A DNA stretch of 64,000 nt, from contig NZ_FRCN01000016.1 in NCBI RefSeq assembly GCF_900142925.1, forward strand, positions 208,630 through 272,629, given 5' to 3'. Source of the DNA: Chitinophaga sp. CF418 (GTDB lineage Bacteria; Bacteroidota; Bacteroidia; Chitinophagales; Chitinophagaceae). Under the pieces are notes generated by a model. It worked only from the letters and a program-made list of their open reading frames with translations. It had not been told where the DNA came from and did not search any database. Of this stretch, positions 9,374-19,615 are shown in pieces. Position numbers and translations under genes: made by a program. Position 1 is the stretch's first letter. Every line of letters starts with the position of its first letter.

Positions 9374-12151
9374 TTAGGGATGAAGTTTCATAGCTGTAAT
9401 GATATGCAACTTAACATTCGGGAACATCTCCCGGAATTGCGCCATTACATAGGTACAGGAGCGACAAGGGATAAGATCCGTGTATATTGTTATTTCACCG
9501 GCAACATTATTATTTCCTTTAACCGCTTTCTCGTGGTCGGCAAAATACTCCAGGGCAACCAGATCCGTATCAAAACGTCTTAAGTCTATCTTATACTTAA
9601 ACTTTCTTTCACCTGAAGCCAATTTATCATAAATTGATTCCGGAATAAACTTGTCACTCCTGGTCATTCGATCGTTGTATTGCTGCTTGTCTTCCGCAAT
9701 AAGGAATTCCTTCCAGGAGTAGATGACACGCGCCATATTTCTTTCGCTGCTTATATTATAGCCATCCTTAGATTGCCAGTTGCTAACCTGGGCGGCCCAT
9801 TTATCGTCCGCCAGGTCAACAGTTGTCATTGGATCATTAATGTAGAATTGCCGGAATGCCTGGAAGTTCTGTGCATCTTTGACAGGCAAAAACATGTTGT
9901 CAATAGCTATCTGTCTGGCGTCATTGGCTGATTTGGAAATGATCCCATCATTTAATAAAGCCTGAGCAAAATCACTTAAGGGCCCATTGATGCTCGCGAA
10001 ATTCGCATCCGTATAAATATTGGCTTTAGTCAGGCATTTCTGCCAGAATAAAATAACATCACAAATCTTTCTTACAGACGAAATGCTGATTGTATCAGCA
10101 CTTAACGCCTTTGCAAGCGAGAAATGTTTGCCGAGGCCGCCAAGCAAGTCAATGAATTCCTGGCCATACTCCATTTTGAGAATTTCTTCTTTAATATCGG
10201 GAGCTTCGGTAACAGTGGTTGCTATCGTCTGAAAGGTGCCCAGGTTCTTAGACCACTTTTGTATCTTTTCTCTTAGCGATTTTGTTTTGTTCAAATTAAA
10301 TGAGATGCCATCCCTGAAGACGTTGATTACGTTGAAAGCTGTTGTGAGCCCATCCACGGCACTTTTGGTTTTGATCTTGTCAATATTCCAGTAAAGCAAC
10401 AATGCCGGAACAATGATCTTCTCCCCCTTATAAGTCGCTTTCTTGCCATTAACAACAAATTCAAACGGGACATCGACATCAGGAATAATACCTATAAATT
10501 CAAAAGGCTTTTTAGTTCTGTCGATGGACCGATAGCTGTTCCCGGAAGCTGACATATCCACAATTCTGCAATAGGCCTGGGTGCTGCCCCGGAACTTGAA
10601 CTCAATGTTGTTTTTGGCCGTGTAGTCAGCCGTTACATTCTTGGCGTTGCCATTGTATTCAGCCTCCGGATCATAAAGTATCCAGTCGCAGGGGAATGTG
10701 GCATTATCCCTGAAAGCAATGATCCTGTCCTGATAAACATCATAAGCATATTGACAAAGCAGCTCCACAACCGCGGTATAATTGAGCTTGCCACCTAATT
10801 TAGGCAGGCTTGCACTTTTATTTACTACAGTCTTAACGATATCAGCCACGTCCTCAGGCCCTGCATCTTGGATCTTGCTGTTAATGATCCTGGGCAGCAC
10901 ACCATTATCCGCACTCAGGAACTCAAGTAACCCTGCTTTGTCTTCTTTGGGAACACTGCTTATCAGGTCTACGATCATGTTCTCGCAATAATTGCCGAGA
11001 CTAAGGATCTTGTCGCCATCCCCGCAAAGGGTGGATTTGCTCAGCTGCTCCAGCAAACATGTCCGGGTTGCGAGGGGAAGATATTCCAGCGATGCAGCGG
11101 CGCTCATCGACGAGTTGGGTAGCCCATGCGCATATAGATCCTGCAGTTGTTTGAGCAGTTTCTTGTCCTGATCACATGGAAGATCAGACGGTTTAAATCC
11201 ATCCTTAAGAGAAAAAAATGTGAACGCATTCCTGACCATTTGGGTGAAGTAATCCACCCGCGTGGTAATGTCGCCTGTAGTCCTGCTAGGTGCAGCAACT
11301 GTCTGATGGTCCGTGTTATATTTCAACAGTTCTTCAATCAGGCCGGGCGCTATGGAAGAGCTGTAAAAACATCCGTTAATGACAAAGGTGCGTGGCTGCG
11401 TACGCGTCTTTACTACCGATATCTGGTCTCCCATTCCCATGGTACCCTGACGGACTATAGTTTCACTGTGCGGGTACTTATAGAAGTTAAATAAGAAGAA
11501 GACTATATACTTTTCCTTTTCTATGATGGTGGTTAACTGTTTATTCTCACCATCCTGCTTCACTTTTTTCAAAACGGCATTCAGGATTGTTTTCTCCTTT
11601 TTTGCAAGGTCCACCCCTGCTGTCTTGTCATCGTTTACCACTTCAGTATATGAGGTAGGCGCCATCGAGGCCCAGTCATATTGCGGCTCCTTCCCGTCAA
11701 TATATTCATAATTGTAAATACCAGAAATAACAAAGTATAGTTTGTAATCTTTATAGGCTGTTTGATCCAGATAGTTTTTTCTGAGCTGACCTATCCATTT
11801 GTTCAATGTTAGCTTTTCACTAACACCATCCTTGTCAATCGTATAATCAATCAGAGTCCCATAAACATCCCTCCAGAAATCCCGGTCAACCCAAAATTTC
11901 CTGGCAAATGAGCTGGTGAAGTGCTTAAAGAAATAAACCGGATCATCGTCCGTTACTATATAGTTTGCTTCTTCAGCCCGGCCTTCGCTGATAAGACGTT
12001 GGTTTTCCTGTATACGCGTCAGCAGGCGTTGCTGTATGGCAGCTGCCTGTTTATCGATCAGGCTATCTTCCGCAGAATTTGCCCTTGCCATATGCACTAT
12101 GCCTGAAAGCACAATAAAAAGAAGCGTTAGTTTAAGATATGCCAGTTTCAT
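9374..12151 (-). CDS. Large exported protein with C-terminal putative toxin-type deaminase domain
   Basis: 925 residues with an N-terminal signal peptide (hydrophobic segment to about residue 24, ending ARANS). Residues ~30-840 form a long mixed alpha/beta region that I cannot assign. The final ~80 residues carry the signature of a cytidine-deaminase-like toxin domain: a D-H-E triad (E874 as the catalytic glutamate, D872 or H873 as Zn ligand), the strand EITIYTD, then P-C-R-S-C (C896 and C899 as Zn ligands), and an FPNVKLHI strand. From memory this fits the DxE...PCxxC pattern of polymorphic-toxin deaminases such as the BURPS668_1122 type. The domain sits at the extreme C-terminus, as toxin tips do. 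The gene overlaps the TANFOR-like gene by one base (TAATG). No obvious immunity gene follows. It could instead be a structural protein with an inactive deaminase fold. Confidence 0.65.
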   Translation of the reverse strand: MKLAYLKLTLLFIVLSGIVHMARANSAEDSLIDKQAAAIQQRLLTRIQENQRLISEGRAEEANYIVTDDDPVYFFKHFTSSFARKFWVDRDFWRDVYGTLIDYTIDKDGVSEKLTLNKWIGQLRKNYLDQTAYKDYKLYFVISGIYNYEYIDGKEPQYDWASMAPTSYTEVVNDDKTAGVDLAKKEKTILNAVLKKVKQDGENKQLTTIIEKEKYIVFFLFNFYKYPHSETIVRQGTMGMGDQISVVKTRTQPRTFVINGCFYSSSIAPGLIEELLKYNTDHQTVAAPSRTTGDITTRVDYFTQMVRNAFTFFSLKDGFKPSDLPCDQDKKLLKQLQDLYAHGLPNSSMSAAASLEYLPLATRTCLLEQLSKSTLCGDGDKILSLGNYCENMIVDLISSVPKEDKAGLLEFLSADNGVLPRIINSKIQDAGPEDVADIVKTVVNKSASLPKLGGKLNYTAVVELLCQYAYDVYQDRIIAFRDNATFPCDWILYDPEAEYNGNAKNVTADYTAKNNIEFKFRGSTQAYCRIVDMSASGNSYRSIDRTKKPFEFIGIIPDVDVPFEFVVNGKKATYKGEKIIVPALLLYWNIDKIKTKSAVDGLTTAFNVINVFRDGISFNLNKTKSLREKIQKWSKNLGTFQTIATTVTEAPDIKEEILKMEYGQEFIDLLGGLGKHFSLAKALSADTISISSVRKICDVILFWQKCLTKANIYTDANFASINGPLSDFAQALLNDGIISKSANDARQIAIDNMFLPVKDAQNFQAFRQFYINDPMTTVDLADDKWAAQVSNWQSKDGYNISSERNMARVIYSWKEFLIAEDKQQYNDRMTRSDKFIPESIYDKLASGERKFKYKIDLRRFDTDLVALEYFADHEKAVKGNNNVAGEITIYTDLIPCRSCTYVMAQFREMFPNVKLHIITAMKLHP

Positions 12152-14442
12152 TATTTCGTAAGTTGATCTGAATTTAGAATGATGATGAGCTGGTCCAGGA
12201 TAGACTGTTTTACTACCTTGATCAGTTCTTTGTCCGTTTTACCCTGCATTTTATCTGTCATCAATGCCTTCAGCATACTGGTGCCTTTCAGCGCCTTATC
12301 CTGCGACAGGAACTGCGCAATAGCGGCAGGTGTATCATAAAACTTCTGGATGGCACTAACGAGCCTATAGGCTTTTACATTGGCGCTGGTAAGATGGAAT
12401 TGTTCCACCACTTCGTCAAACTGTTTCATTTCATCGCTGATCTCTGCGTCTGACAAGGTAACTTGCTGTATATCGCCTATTGCGAAGCCAATGCTGGCAT
12501 CCGTTGTTTCCTCCAGCCCTTGTTTGTCATACACAGCCTGCCTCATAGCCGCTTGCTGAGTAGATAGGTCAGCAGATTTATCCCAACCCTTCGCATCTTC
12601 TTTCAACTCCTTGATCGCTTTCACAATAATGCCCGCTACGTCATTCACCAACTTCTCCTTCTCCTTATTCACCGCTTTTACTTCCTCCTTCGCATCGTCA
12701 AATTTCTTCTCGGCATCTTTCACCTTTTGTTCCGCCGCTGCTTTCTCTTCCGGTGTCTTCGCATCAGCCAGTTCTTTCTTCGCTGCATCATACTCATCTT
12801 TTGCGTTTACCAGGTTATCTGCCGCCTGGTTCATACGTGTCTTCAGCTCTTCCGGCAACTCCTCTTCCGCCGCTTTTTTGATGGCTTCTGCCATCTCTTT
12901 TACTTTTACGTAATCTGCATCCAGCGTCAAATGAATCAGGTCATTGATCACACTAGCCAGACTGCCAATCGCCTGCACCACCGAATCCACACTCGTTCCC
13001 TGCAGTTTTGTTGAATCAAACGTCGTCACCAGCATACCCTTCATCAGCTGCCGGTTCGTATTCACCTGTATATTGTCAAACTTCACCTTCACGCGGTTAT
13101 ACCCCAGGAATGGGATCGTGATATAACCGGTACCGCTATAAGAGCCGCCGTTATTTTTTAAGGTCATGAACCGCACAGGGAAGTCGCCCGCCATGATCTG
13201 ATCATCCGGTTGCAGCGTTTTTAAGGCAGTGTCATTGGCAAGTTTAATATCTGATAAGAGCCCGCAGGAGCCGCTATCCACAGCATCCTTCGCCGGCATC
13301 TCAAAGGAGTGTAACTCTCCCAGTGTTTTACTTCCCAGGCTACAGGAGCCACCTACGCGGTACTCATATTTATGTCCGGGTACGGCGTCACGGATCACTG
13401 CCTGCGGATCGCTGCTCTTTACGTTAAACCATGTTGCCTTGTCATTATCCTGCTCCCGGTATTCTACCAGGTATTCAAACATCTTCGGCTGAGGTAACCA
13501 GGTAACGGTGGCTTCACCATTGGCTACGGTGGCAGCTACCTGTTGCGGCGGCTGACAATCGTCCTGCAGATTGAAGTAGTAGATCTCGCTATAGCCATGA
13601 TTGGTGAATATGTCAAATTCATCAACGCCCTGTTTGGCTATGGCGCGTATCCGCCAGCCATAGCGTTTGCCAGGTAGTAGTGGCGGCTCTGCAGGGCCGT
13701 ATAATAAAGTGGTAGCGCTGGTGTAGGTCTGGTATAACGGTGGCATGGTGCCAAAAGCGGCTTCCGGCAAAATGGTCGTATCCCATAATTCTACCAGCGT
13801 AAACTCGTATTCCGTCAGGAAAGCCGCATTAGGACTGCCCATATGCCGGGGCGTCCAGTTAAACACAATGTTCAGGGGCTCACGGAAGGCCACGGCTTCT
13901 CCTTTACGCGGCAGGTTCAGCAAAGGTGGTTCGCTGGTGCTGATCCATGCGGGAGGGGAGCAGCTCAGTTTATCATTGCTGACCAGCCGTCCGCTGTTGG
14001 CATCTAAAACATCTACGCAAAACGTGTAAAACCCATCCGGTAACTTGCCAGTCTGTTGCAGCTGCGAAGGCGGGATGCCGGATATCTCCATGTTATCCAG
14101 GTTAAAATAAGGCGCCAGGTCGTTCAGCGACAATTGTACTGGTATCCCGGCGTCCAGCCGTACCAAAGGGTAGGAACCATAATCACGGTTACGCAAGGCT
14201 ACCGTAGTACCCTTGATGTTCAACCGTAGCCGCACGTTCATCGTTGCCTCCTGCAAATCGGTGTTCAGCAGGGTGATGATCATCCTCGCCTGCGAGCCGT
14301 TATACAGGTTGCTGATTTGTGCGGGTACCGGCTGCAGGGTCTGTACCTGCACTTTCACCGGGTATTGTTGTGCGGCAAGAGGGCTGCATATTATGCATAA
14401 TAACATGCCCACGGCTATTTGTATAATGCGTTTAGCTGTCAA
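12151..14442 (-). CDS. TANFOR-like Fn3 protein with Ala/Lys/Glu coiled coil
   Basis: 763 residues. The start is TTG at 14442, giving MTAKRI then a hydrophobic signal peptide ending PLAAQQ; no better ATG precedes the signal. The N-terminal ~170 residues match my memory of the TANFOR domain described in Tannerella forsythia surface proteins (YPV start, LPDGFYTFCVDV, a PPLLNLP linker). Residues ~175-400 hold Fn3-like strands. Residues ~510-610 form a strongly charged Ala/Lys/Glu/Asp coiled coil (KDAEKKFDDAKEEVKAV). The C-terminal ~100 residues are helical. Eleven bases separate it from the SprB-repeat gene and one base overlaps the deaminase-tailed gene, so it is translationally coupled. It is probably a surface or secreted structural component. 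Confidence 0.65.
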   Translation of the reverse strand: MTAKRIIQIAVGMLLCIICSPLAAQQYPVKVQVQTLQPVPAQISNLYNGSQARMIITLLNTDLQEATMNVRLRLNIKGTTVALRNRDYGSYPLVRLDAGIPVQLSLNDLAPYFNLDNMEISGIPPSQLQQTGKLPDGFYTFCVDVLDANSGRLVSNDKLSCSPPAWISTSEPPLLNLPRKGEAVAFREPLNIVFNWTPRHMGSPNAAFLTEYEFTLVELWDTTILPEAAFGTMPPLYQTYTSATTLLYGPAEPPLLPGKRYGWRIRAIAKQGVDEFDIFTNHGYSEIYYFNLQDDCQPPQQVAATVANGEATVTWLPQPKMFEYLVEYREQDNDKATWFNVKSSDPQAVIRDAVPGHKYEYRVGGSCSLGSKTLGELHSFEMPAKDAVDSGSCGLLSDIKLANDTALKTLQPDDQIMAGDFPVRFMTLKNNGGSYSGTGYITIPFLGYNRVKVKFDNIQVNTNRQLMKGMLVTTFDSTKLQGTSVDSVVQAIGSLASVINDLIHLTLDADYVKVKEMAEAIKKAAEEELPEELKTRMNQAADNLVNAKDEYDAAKKELADAKTPEEKAAAEQKVKDAEKKFDDAKEEVKAVNKEKEKLVNDVAGIIVKAIKELKEDAKGWDKSADLSTQQAAMRQAVYDKQGLEETTDASIGFAIGDIQQVTLSDAEISDEMKQFDEVVEQFHLTSANVKAYRLVSAIQKFYDTPAAIAQFLSQDKALKGTSMLKALMTDKMQGKTDKELIKVVKQSILDQLIIILNSDQLTK

Positions 14443-14453
14443 CGGTAGCTTCT

Positions 14454-17400
14454 TTATTGTGTGATGATGATCTTCCTTATCGCAGTGCCCAGCGGCGTTT
14501 CCAACAGCAGCACATAGGTGCCGGCCGATATATTCAGCTGGTAGGGTACGTTGAATTGTGCGGCAGCGCTTTCCTTGCGGTCGTTTACCAGTTGGTTGCT
14601 CATAACGTTGAACATGCGCAGGCGTATTTCCGCCGCTTTATCCAAAATCACGTGCGCGCTGAATTGTCCGGTATTAGGATTGGGCAATACCTCAAATGTG
14701 GTGATGAACGGCTGCTGTGCGCCTCCAGGCGTCGGCATGGATTGTGGTTCCAGTACGGCAATATCTTTGGTGAAAACCTTTTCACATTCGCCGATATAGG
14801 AGTGTAGCCGGATGCGATACACACCCGTATCTGCAAAACGCAGCTCTGCCAGCAGCGGGGTATTTTGCAATACGGTAATGTTCTTGTCTGCCGGTATTTC
14901 CCATTCAATACGCTCCGGCAGGGGAGTGCTGACATTGATCAGCGATACGCCCTCATTGCGGAACACCTGTGTAGCTACCACAAACCTGGCTTCTATATCG
15001 GTTTGGCGTTGTTTTATGCTGATGGTATCACTACCGGTACAGCCTTTGCCGTCCATAACGCTCACCCAATACTGGCCGCTCTGGCTGAGCGTAACCTGTG
15101 GTGTGGTGGCCAGGAAGGCAGGATCGCCGCCCCATGTATAAGTAGCAGCGGGATCTGCTATGGCGGCATTTACCGTATAAGTCTGATCTGTACAAAGTGT
15201 TTTGTCGGCCCCCAGCTGTATCAGCAACGGCTGCGGGTCCGGCATATTAAAGGATTGCACACGTTTACAATTGTTGGCGTCCTCGATGGTAAGGGTGTAT
15301 TTACCTGCGCATGCCTGATCTATCCTGTTGCCAGTGGCGCCGTTGCTCCACGCATACCGATAGGGAGGAATACCTCCGCTGATCAGCGTACTAATAGCAC
15401 CATCACAACTGCCTGCACAAATCGGTGCGGTGATGTCTGCCTCTATCACAATGCCATTCGGTATAGATACATCGGCGTTGTTTTGTGCCTCACAGCCGCG
15501 GGAATCTGTTACAAACACCAGGTAAGATCCTTCCGTTAAGTTGCTGATATCGCTGGTGGTTGCGCCATTTGTCCATTCATAGCGATAAGAACCGGTACCG
15601 CCACTAACGGTGGTCTTTACCGCGCCATCCTGTCCGCTGGCACAGGTCACCGGTGTGGTGGTCAGTTGCACCTGCAGCAGGTCCGGCTCTACGAGATGGA
15701 AGGAGTCTGATGTTTTGTTAATATTATTTGCGTCTGTAATGATCACTTTATAGATACCGGTTGTTAACCCACTGGCTGATGGTGTCGTTTGCCCAATGGC
15801 GTTATAACCGCTACTCCCCTTCTTATACCAGACAAATCGGTATGGCAGCGGACCAATTATGCGTACGCCACCGGCGGCAGTTGCAGTCAGCACTCCGTCT
15901 GCAGCTCCTTTGCAGGACACATAGCGCTGCTCTGCGATGCTTACCTCCAATGGAGGCGGTTCTTTTAATGGGAACTCTGCTGTCAACGTACAGCCCTGCA
16001 TATTCAGGTCCGGACCGGTATATTGAGCATCTGTAATGATAACCTCGTAATCGCCTGCAGGTATACCCGACAACGTACTTTCATAACCACCAGCCACTAC
16101 CTGACTGGTAACACTGCTCAGCGGAGTGCCGTTTTTCTTTTGCCAGCTAACATTGTAGCTGCCGTCCGCATTAGCGGTACCACCTTGCAGCAGTATTTTG
16201 ATGCTACCGTCCGAGTAACCATTGGCAAGGGGCTGGGTTAATAACTGTTGTACTACCTGTATCGGAGCAGCAGGTTGTTCTACTGCGGAGTCGCCTGATA
16301 AGGGACATCCATGATAGTCAGTGATATTCACCGTGTATGTGCCGGCGTGTATGCCGGTGTTATGCGCTTGCTGGCTGCCATTGCTCCAGTTATACTCGTA
16401 TGGTGTTGTACCGCCGCTCACGAGTGCTTCCAACGCACCATTGCTGCCATCATAGCAGGTAGCAGGTGTGGTGTTGAATTGCACCTGTAAGAGAGCAGGA
16501 TCTATCAGGTCAGTAGTATCGGATAATATCGTGATACCATTGGCGTCTGTAGCTTTTACCAGGTATTGGCCGGCAGGCAGGTCAACTGCGGTGCTATCTG
16601 TTTGTCCGATAGGCACAGTCGCACCGTTTACTACCTGGTACCATTCGTAGGTATAATGAGGCGCTGTTTTAAATGGTACACCGCCGCTTATTATTGCGGT
16701 AAGCGTACCATCGGCCTTGCCGGTACAGCTAACGCTGTCCGCAATCTGTATATTGGCGACTAATAGTGGTGGTTGTCTTAGTGTAAATGTATTATTAAGC
16801 GCACAGCCTGTTCTGCTGTCGGTGGCAGCGGCGTTATAGTTGCCATCTGTGACTGTCAGGGTATAATCACCGTCAGGCTGGTTGCTGATGGTGGTGGTAT
16901 AGATGCCATTGCCATCTACAGTATTTACGGGTGTTAACAAGGTGCCGTCTGACTTCCGCCATTCAACATCGTAGGAACCATCCGGCTTGGGCGTACCACC
17001 CTTCAGATGGACGGTAATGCTGCCATCGGAATATCCGAATGCTTTTGGATCGGTGATGGAGGTAGCATCTACCGCAAGTGGTGCGTCAGGTTGTTTAACG
17101 CTGAAGCTTATTTCCTCATCGCCGGCAGCTGTATGACCGGAACATCCGTTCTGGTCTTTTACCTTTATCAGGTAGTCTCCCTTGGCCAGGCCTGTTATGG
17201 TGTTCTGGGTGAACGGTTGTGTGAGATAATCATTATCCGTAACCCCTTTATACGACGCTACATAACCACCTGCGCCTCCATTAATGTTAAGGTTGATACC
17301 GCCATCGCTGCCATCGTAACATTTTGCAGCAATAGGCGCGGGTGTAGAGAAGGTGACCGGTGTAGGTTCATCTAACTGGAACTCGAACGTACTTGCGTCG

Positions 17401-18806
17401 CTGTAACTGTTGGTGTTATTAATATTCCCGGTTACTTTTACCTGGAAGTTGCTGGCGAAAAGTGTATTTGAAGGCCAGGTATACGTCTGATTTGGTCCCA
17501 TCGTAACACCTATCTGATTAGGTAGGGTGCCGCCAATAACGTTTTTCAGGTCCTTGACTTCTACATTTATCGTCTCACCGGTATATGCCGGACGGTCAAA
17601 GATGACTGTAAAACCGCCGTCACTGGCGCCGTTACAGGATATTTTCTTAGGAATGATGTTTGTAATGTGCGGCGATTCCAACCGGTAGTCCAATGTAATA
17701 GTACCGGATTCCCGGTCCTGCGCGCAAACCGGTAACATTCTAACCCGTATCAGTTTCGTGAGATATCGTTCCCAGTCATTTCCCAGAAGGCTTTTACCCG
17801 AGACCTGAAGCACATTAGATCCCTGCTTGTTTGCAGGGGCATTCGTCCAGGGGCCGTTATCAGCCGAGTATTGCCAGAGGTATTGCTGGTTTGGTATCCC
17901 TGGGGTACCAATGATCCTGATCTCAGCGTCTGTAGGTAATATATTGGGGCTTGTTCCGTCGTACACCAGGTTATTCATGACTTTTCCATAGGTCACATGA
18001 ATTTTACTGCTCGGGTCCATCGACGAGACAAACGGATTATTAATATCTCCGGTAAAGTCCTGCCCCGTATGACTGACAGGGAAGGTCGCCGACCGTTTTA
18101 CATCGGTCCATGGGAAGCTTCGAACCCATGTACTGTTAACTTCTATGGATGTTATTTGTTTTGGGGAGCTATGTATGACGCTGCCTGTCCGGTTGATGAC
18201 ATCCCATGCCGAAGGAAGCGCAGTCGATACAAACGCAAATATCTCGTCCTGCGTGCCATCTGTATAATGAGCAATCACGTTATAGTCTAGCTGCAGACTA
18301 CTGGGATATACCTCGGTTGTCTGCATCTGCAATTCATATGCATTAGACACAGGCTTAATGTCTATAAACAGAGTAGATTCAGAATGATAGCCAGCAAACA
18401 TGCCACCCACCCTGGTACTAAAACAGGTATGATCGCCGGGCGGGAACATGTAGTCTAATTCCTTTGACTCCTGGGTTTTGTTGCAGCTGGATTTCCGCTT
18501 GCCATATACAGCAATTCCTTTTACCGGATTGTCTGACGTAAAGGTGATCGTCTTGGCTGGAAAATACCATGGCTCGCCATCTCCGATACCGTCCAGGGAT
18601 CCGGAGGAGATAAGCCTTGAACCACCGTGGTCCATAATGGCATATACTTCATAGAGACTGCCGCAAGTTGCTGTGCCGAAGCCCATGATGTCGCATTTCA
18701 CGGTCAGTTCGTACACCGCCGTCGGGTTCTGCGCGGCTAGCCTGCTGGTAAACACCAACAGGGGAAGGAATAACAAGAATAGGGCTCTTTTTATCATTGG
18801 TCGCAT
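14454..18806 (-). CDS. Giant SprB-repeat surface protein with T9SS type A sorting domain
   Basis: 1450 residues with a signal peptide (LLFLPLLVFTSRLAAQ). The N-terminal ~390 residues are unique and beta-rich with several Cys. Then about nine SprB-like repeats follow, each with the pattern C-x-G-x-x-DG...SGG-x-PY-x-Y-x-W-SNG (for example TCYDGSNG, ICAGSCDG). The C-terminus is a T9SS type A sorting domain (VLPNPNTGQF ... GTYVLLLET ... IIITQ), so the protein should cross the outer membrane through T9SS and be anchored or released. SprB repeats occur in the Flavobacterium gliding adhesin. The first ~150 residues are duplicated in the truncated gene upstream. Role inferred: adhesin or stalk of the operon's surface apparatus. 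Confidence 0.8.
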   Translation of the reverse strand: MRPMIKRALFLLFLPLLVFTSRLAAQNPTAVYELTVKCDIMGFGTATCGSLYEVYAIMDHGGSRLISSGSLDGIGDGEPWYFPAKTITFTSDNPVKGIAVYGKRKSSCNKTQESKELDYMFPPGDHTCFSTRVGGMFAGYHSESTLFIDIKPVSNAYELQMQTTEVYPSSLQLDYNVIAHYTDGTQDEIFAFVSTALPSAWDVINRTGSVIHSSPKQITSIEVNSTWVRSFPWTDVKRSATFPVSHTGQDFTGDINNPFVSSMDPSSKIHVTYGKVMNNLVYDGTSPNILPTDAEIRIIGTPGIPNQQYLWQYSADNGPWTNAPANKQGSNVLQVSGKSLLGNDWERYLTKLIRVRMLPVCAQDRESGTITLDYRLESPHITNIIPKKISCNGASDGGFTVIFDRPAYTGETINVEVKDLKNVIGGTLPNQIGVTMGPNQTYTWPSNTLFASNFQVKVTGNINNTNSYSDASTFEFQLDEPTPVTFSTPAPIAAKCYDGSDGGINLNINGGAGGYVASYKGVTDNDYLTQPFTQNTITGLAKGDYLIKVKDQNGCSGHTAAGDEEISFSVKQPDAPLAVDATSITDPKAFGYSDGSITVHLKGGTPKPDGSYDVEWRKSDGTLLTPVNTVDGNGIYTTTISNQPDGDYTLTVTDGNYNAAATDSRTGCALNNTFTLRQPPLLVANIQIADSVSCTGKADGTLTAIISGGVPFKTAPHYTYEWYQVVNGATVPIGQTDSTAVDLPAGQYLVKATDANGITILSDTTDLIDPALLQVQFNTTPATCYDGSNGALEALVSGGTTPYEYNWSNGSQQAHNTGIHAGTYTVNITDYHGCPLSGDSAVEQPAAPIQVVQQLLTQPLANGYSDGSIKILLQGGTANADGSYNVSWQKKNGTPLSSVTSQVVAGGYESTLSGIPAGDYEVIITDAQYTGPDLNMQGCTLTAEFPLKEPPPLEVSIAEQRYVSCKGAADGVLTATAAGGVRIIGPLPYRFVWYKKGSSGYNAIGQTTPSASGLTTGIYKVIITDANNINKTSDSFHLVEPDLLQVQLTTTPVTCASGQDGAVKTTVSGGTGSYRYEWTNGATTSDISNLTEGSYLVFVTDSRGCEAQNNADVSIPNGIVIEADITAPICAGSCDGAISTLISGGIPPYRYAWSNGATGNRIDQACAGKYTLTIEDANNCKRVQSFNMPDPQPLLIQLGADKTLCTDQTYTVNAAIADPAATYTWGGDPAFLATTPQVTLSQSGQYWVSVMDGKGCTGSDTISIKQRQTDIEARFVVATQVFRNEGVSLINVSTPLPERIEWEIPADKNITVLQNTPLLAELRFADTGVYRIRLHSYIGECEKVFTKDIAVLEPQSMPTPGGAQQPFITTFEVLPNPNTGQFSAHVILDKAAEIRLRMFNVMSNQLVNDRKESAAAQFNVPYQLNISAGTYVLLLETPLGTAIRKIIITQ

Positions 18807-18829
18807 AGGTAAAAAGTATGCAGGGATTT

Positions 18830-19070
18830 AACTTGTTTTAACTTTTTTGAGCGGACCTGCTCAGACCGTCTTTGTTCACAGCACGTACGTCATACTCAAA
18901 AACGGTGTTGAATCTTCAGCGATTCTTCTTCAGTCGTTTTCACGTTTGCCGGAACTACTTTCAGCAACTCAGCGGCTGTTCACCAGCCGCTGAGTATAAC
19001 CGGTATTCGTTTATTCCGGCGTTATTATCTTTCCCGGTATAATTCAATGTTCCGCTTTCGGAGAACTGTA
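18830..19070 (-). pseudogene. Degenerate duplicate of the 3' end of the Fn3 gene
   Basis: This 240-base stretch closely matches 19619-19860, the end of the Fn3 gene. Shared blocks include AACTTGTTTTAACTTTTTTG, TCTTCAGCGATTC and ACGTTTGCCGGAACTACTTT, interrupted by substitutions and small indels that break the frame. It lies just upstream of the intact SprB-repeat gene, as the original lies just upstream of the truncated copy. So the whole junction (Fn3 3' end plus SprB-gene 5' end) was duplicated in tandem and this part is decaying. Confidence 0.8.
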
Positions 19071-19595
19071 TAGGGTGCTGCCTGTCCTGTTGATGTTGAT
19101 GACATCCCCGTTGGCAGGAGTTGCAGTCGATATGGACGCAGGTTTAATAGTTATATGCATATTAGACTCAAGGTGATAGCCAGTAAATAAACCGCCAACG
19201 TTCACATCAAACCAGCTAATATTGCCCACCGGAAGTAAGTAATCTATTTCGCCAGCAGCCGCGGTTTTGCTACAGCTGGTTTTCCGTTTGCTCCATACTG
19301 CAATCCGTATTACCGGATTGTCTGAAGTAAAGGTGATAGTCTGGGGAGGAAAATACCACACCTCGCCATCGTTGAGACCATCCAGAGATCCGGAGGCGAT
19401 AAGGTTCGTACTGCCATTCTGCATAATAGCATTTATTTCATAGTTGCTCCCGCAGGTTGCTGTATTACCGAAGCCCATGATGCCGTAATCTACGGTCAGT
19501 TCGTACACCGCTGTGTTCTGCGCGGACAGCCTGCTTGTAAACGCCAGCAGGGGAAGGAATAACAACAATAGGACTCTTTGTGTCATGGTTTTCAT
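19044..19595 (-). pseudogene. Truncated duplicate of the N-terminus of the SprB-repeat gene
   Basis: 183 codons that align along most of their length with residues 1-155 of the 1450-aa protein: same signal peptide (LLLFLPLLAFTSRLSAQ), and shared blocks IMGFG, TATCGS, SGSLDG, WYFP and TITFTSDNPV. Near the end it jumps to a segment matching residues ~205-220 (INRTGS...SSPK), so about 50 codons were deleted. It then runs into the decayed Fn3 3' end and stops. It may still be translated, since the signal and frame are intact, but it has lost all SprB repeats and the T9SS tail. Confidence 0.75.
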
Positions 19596-19615
19596 AAATA
19601 AAAGGTATTTAGGTG

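Noticed and set aside
12611..12913. Ser/Phe/Ala-rich ORF on the plus strand
   Set aside because: It is the antisense shadow of the Ala/Lys/Glu coiled coil in the TANFOR-like gene.
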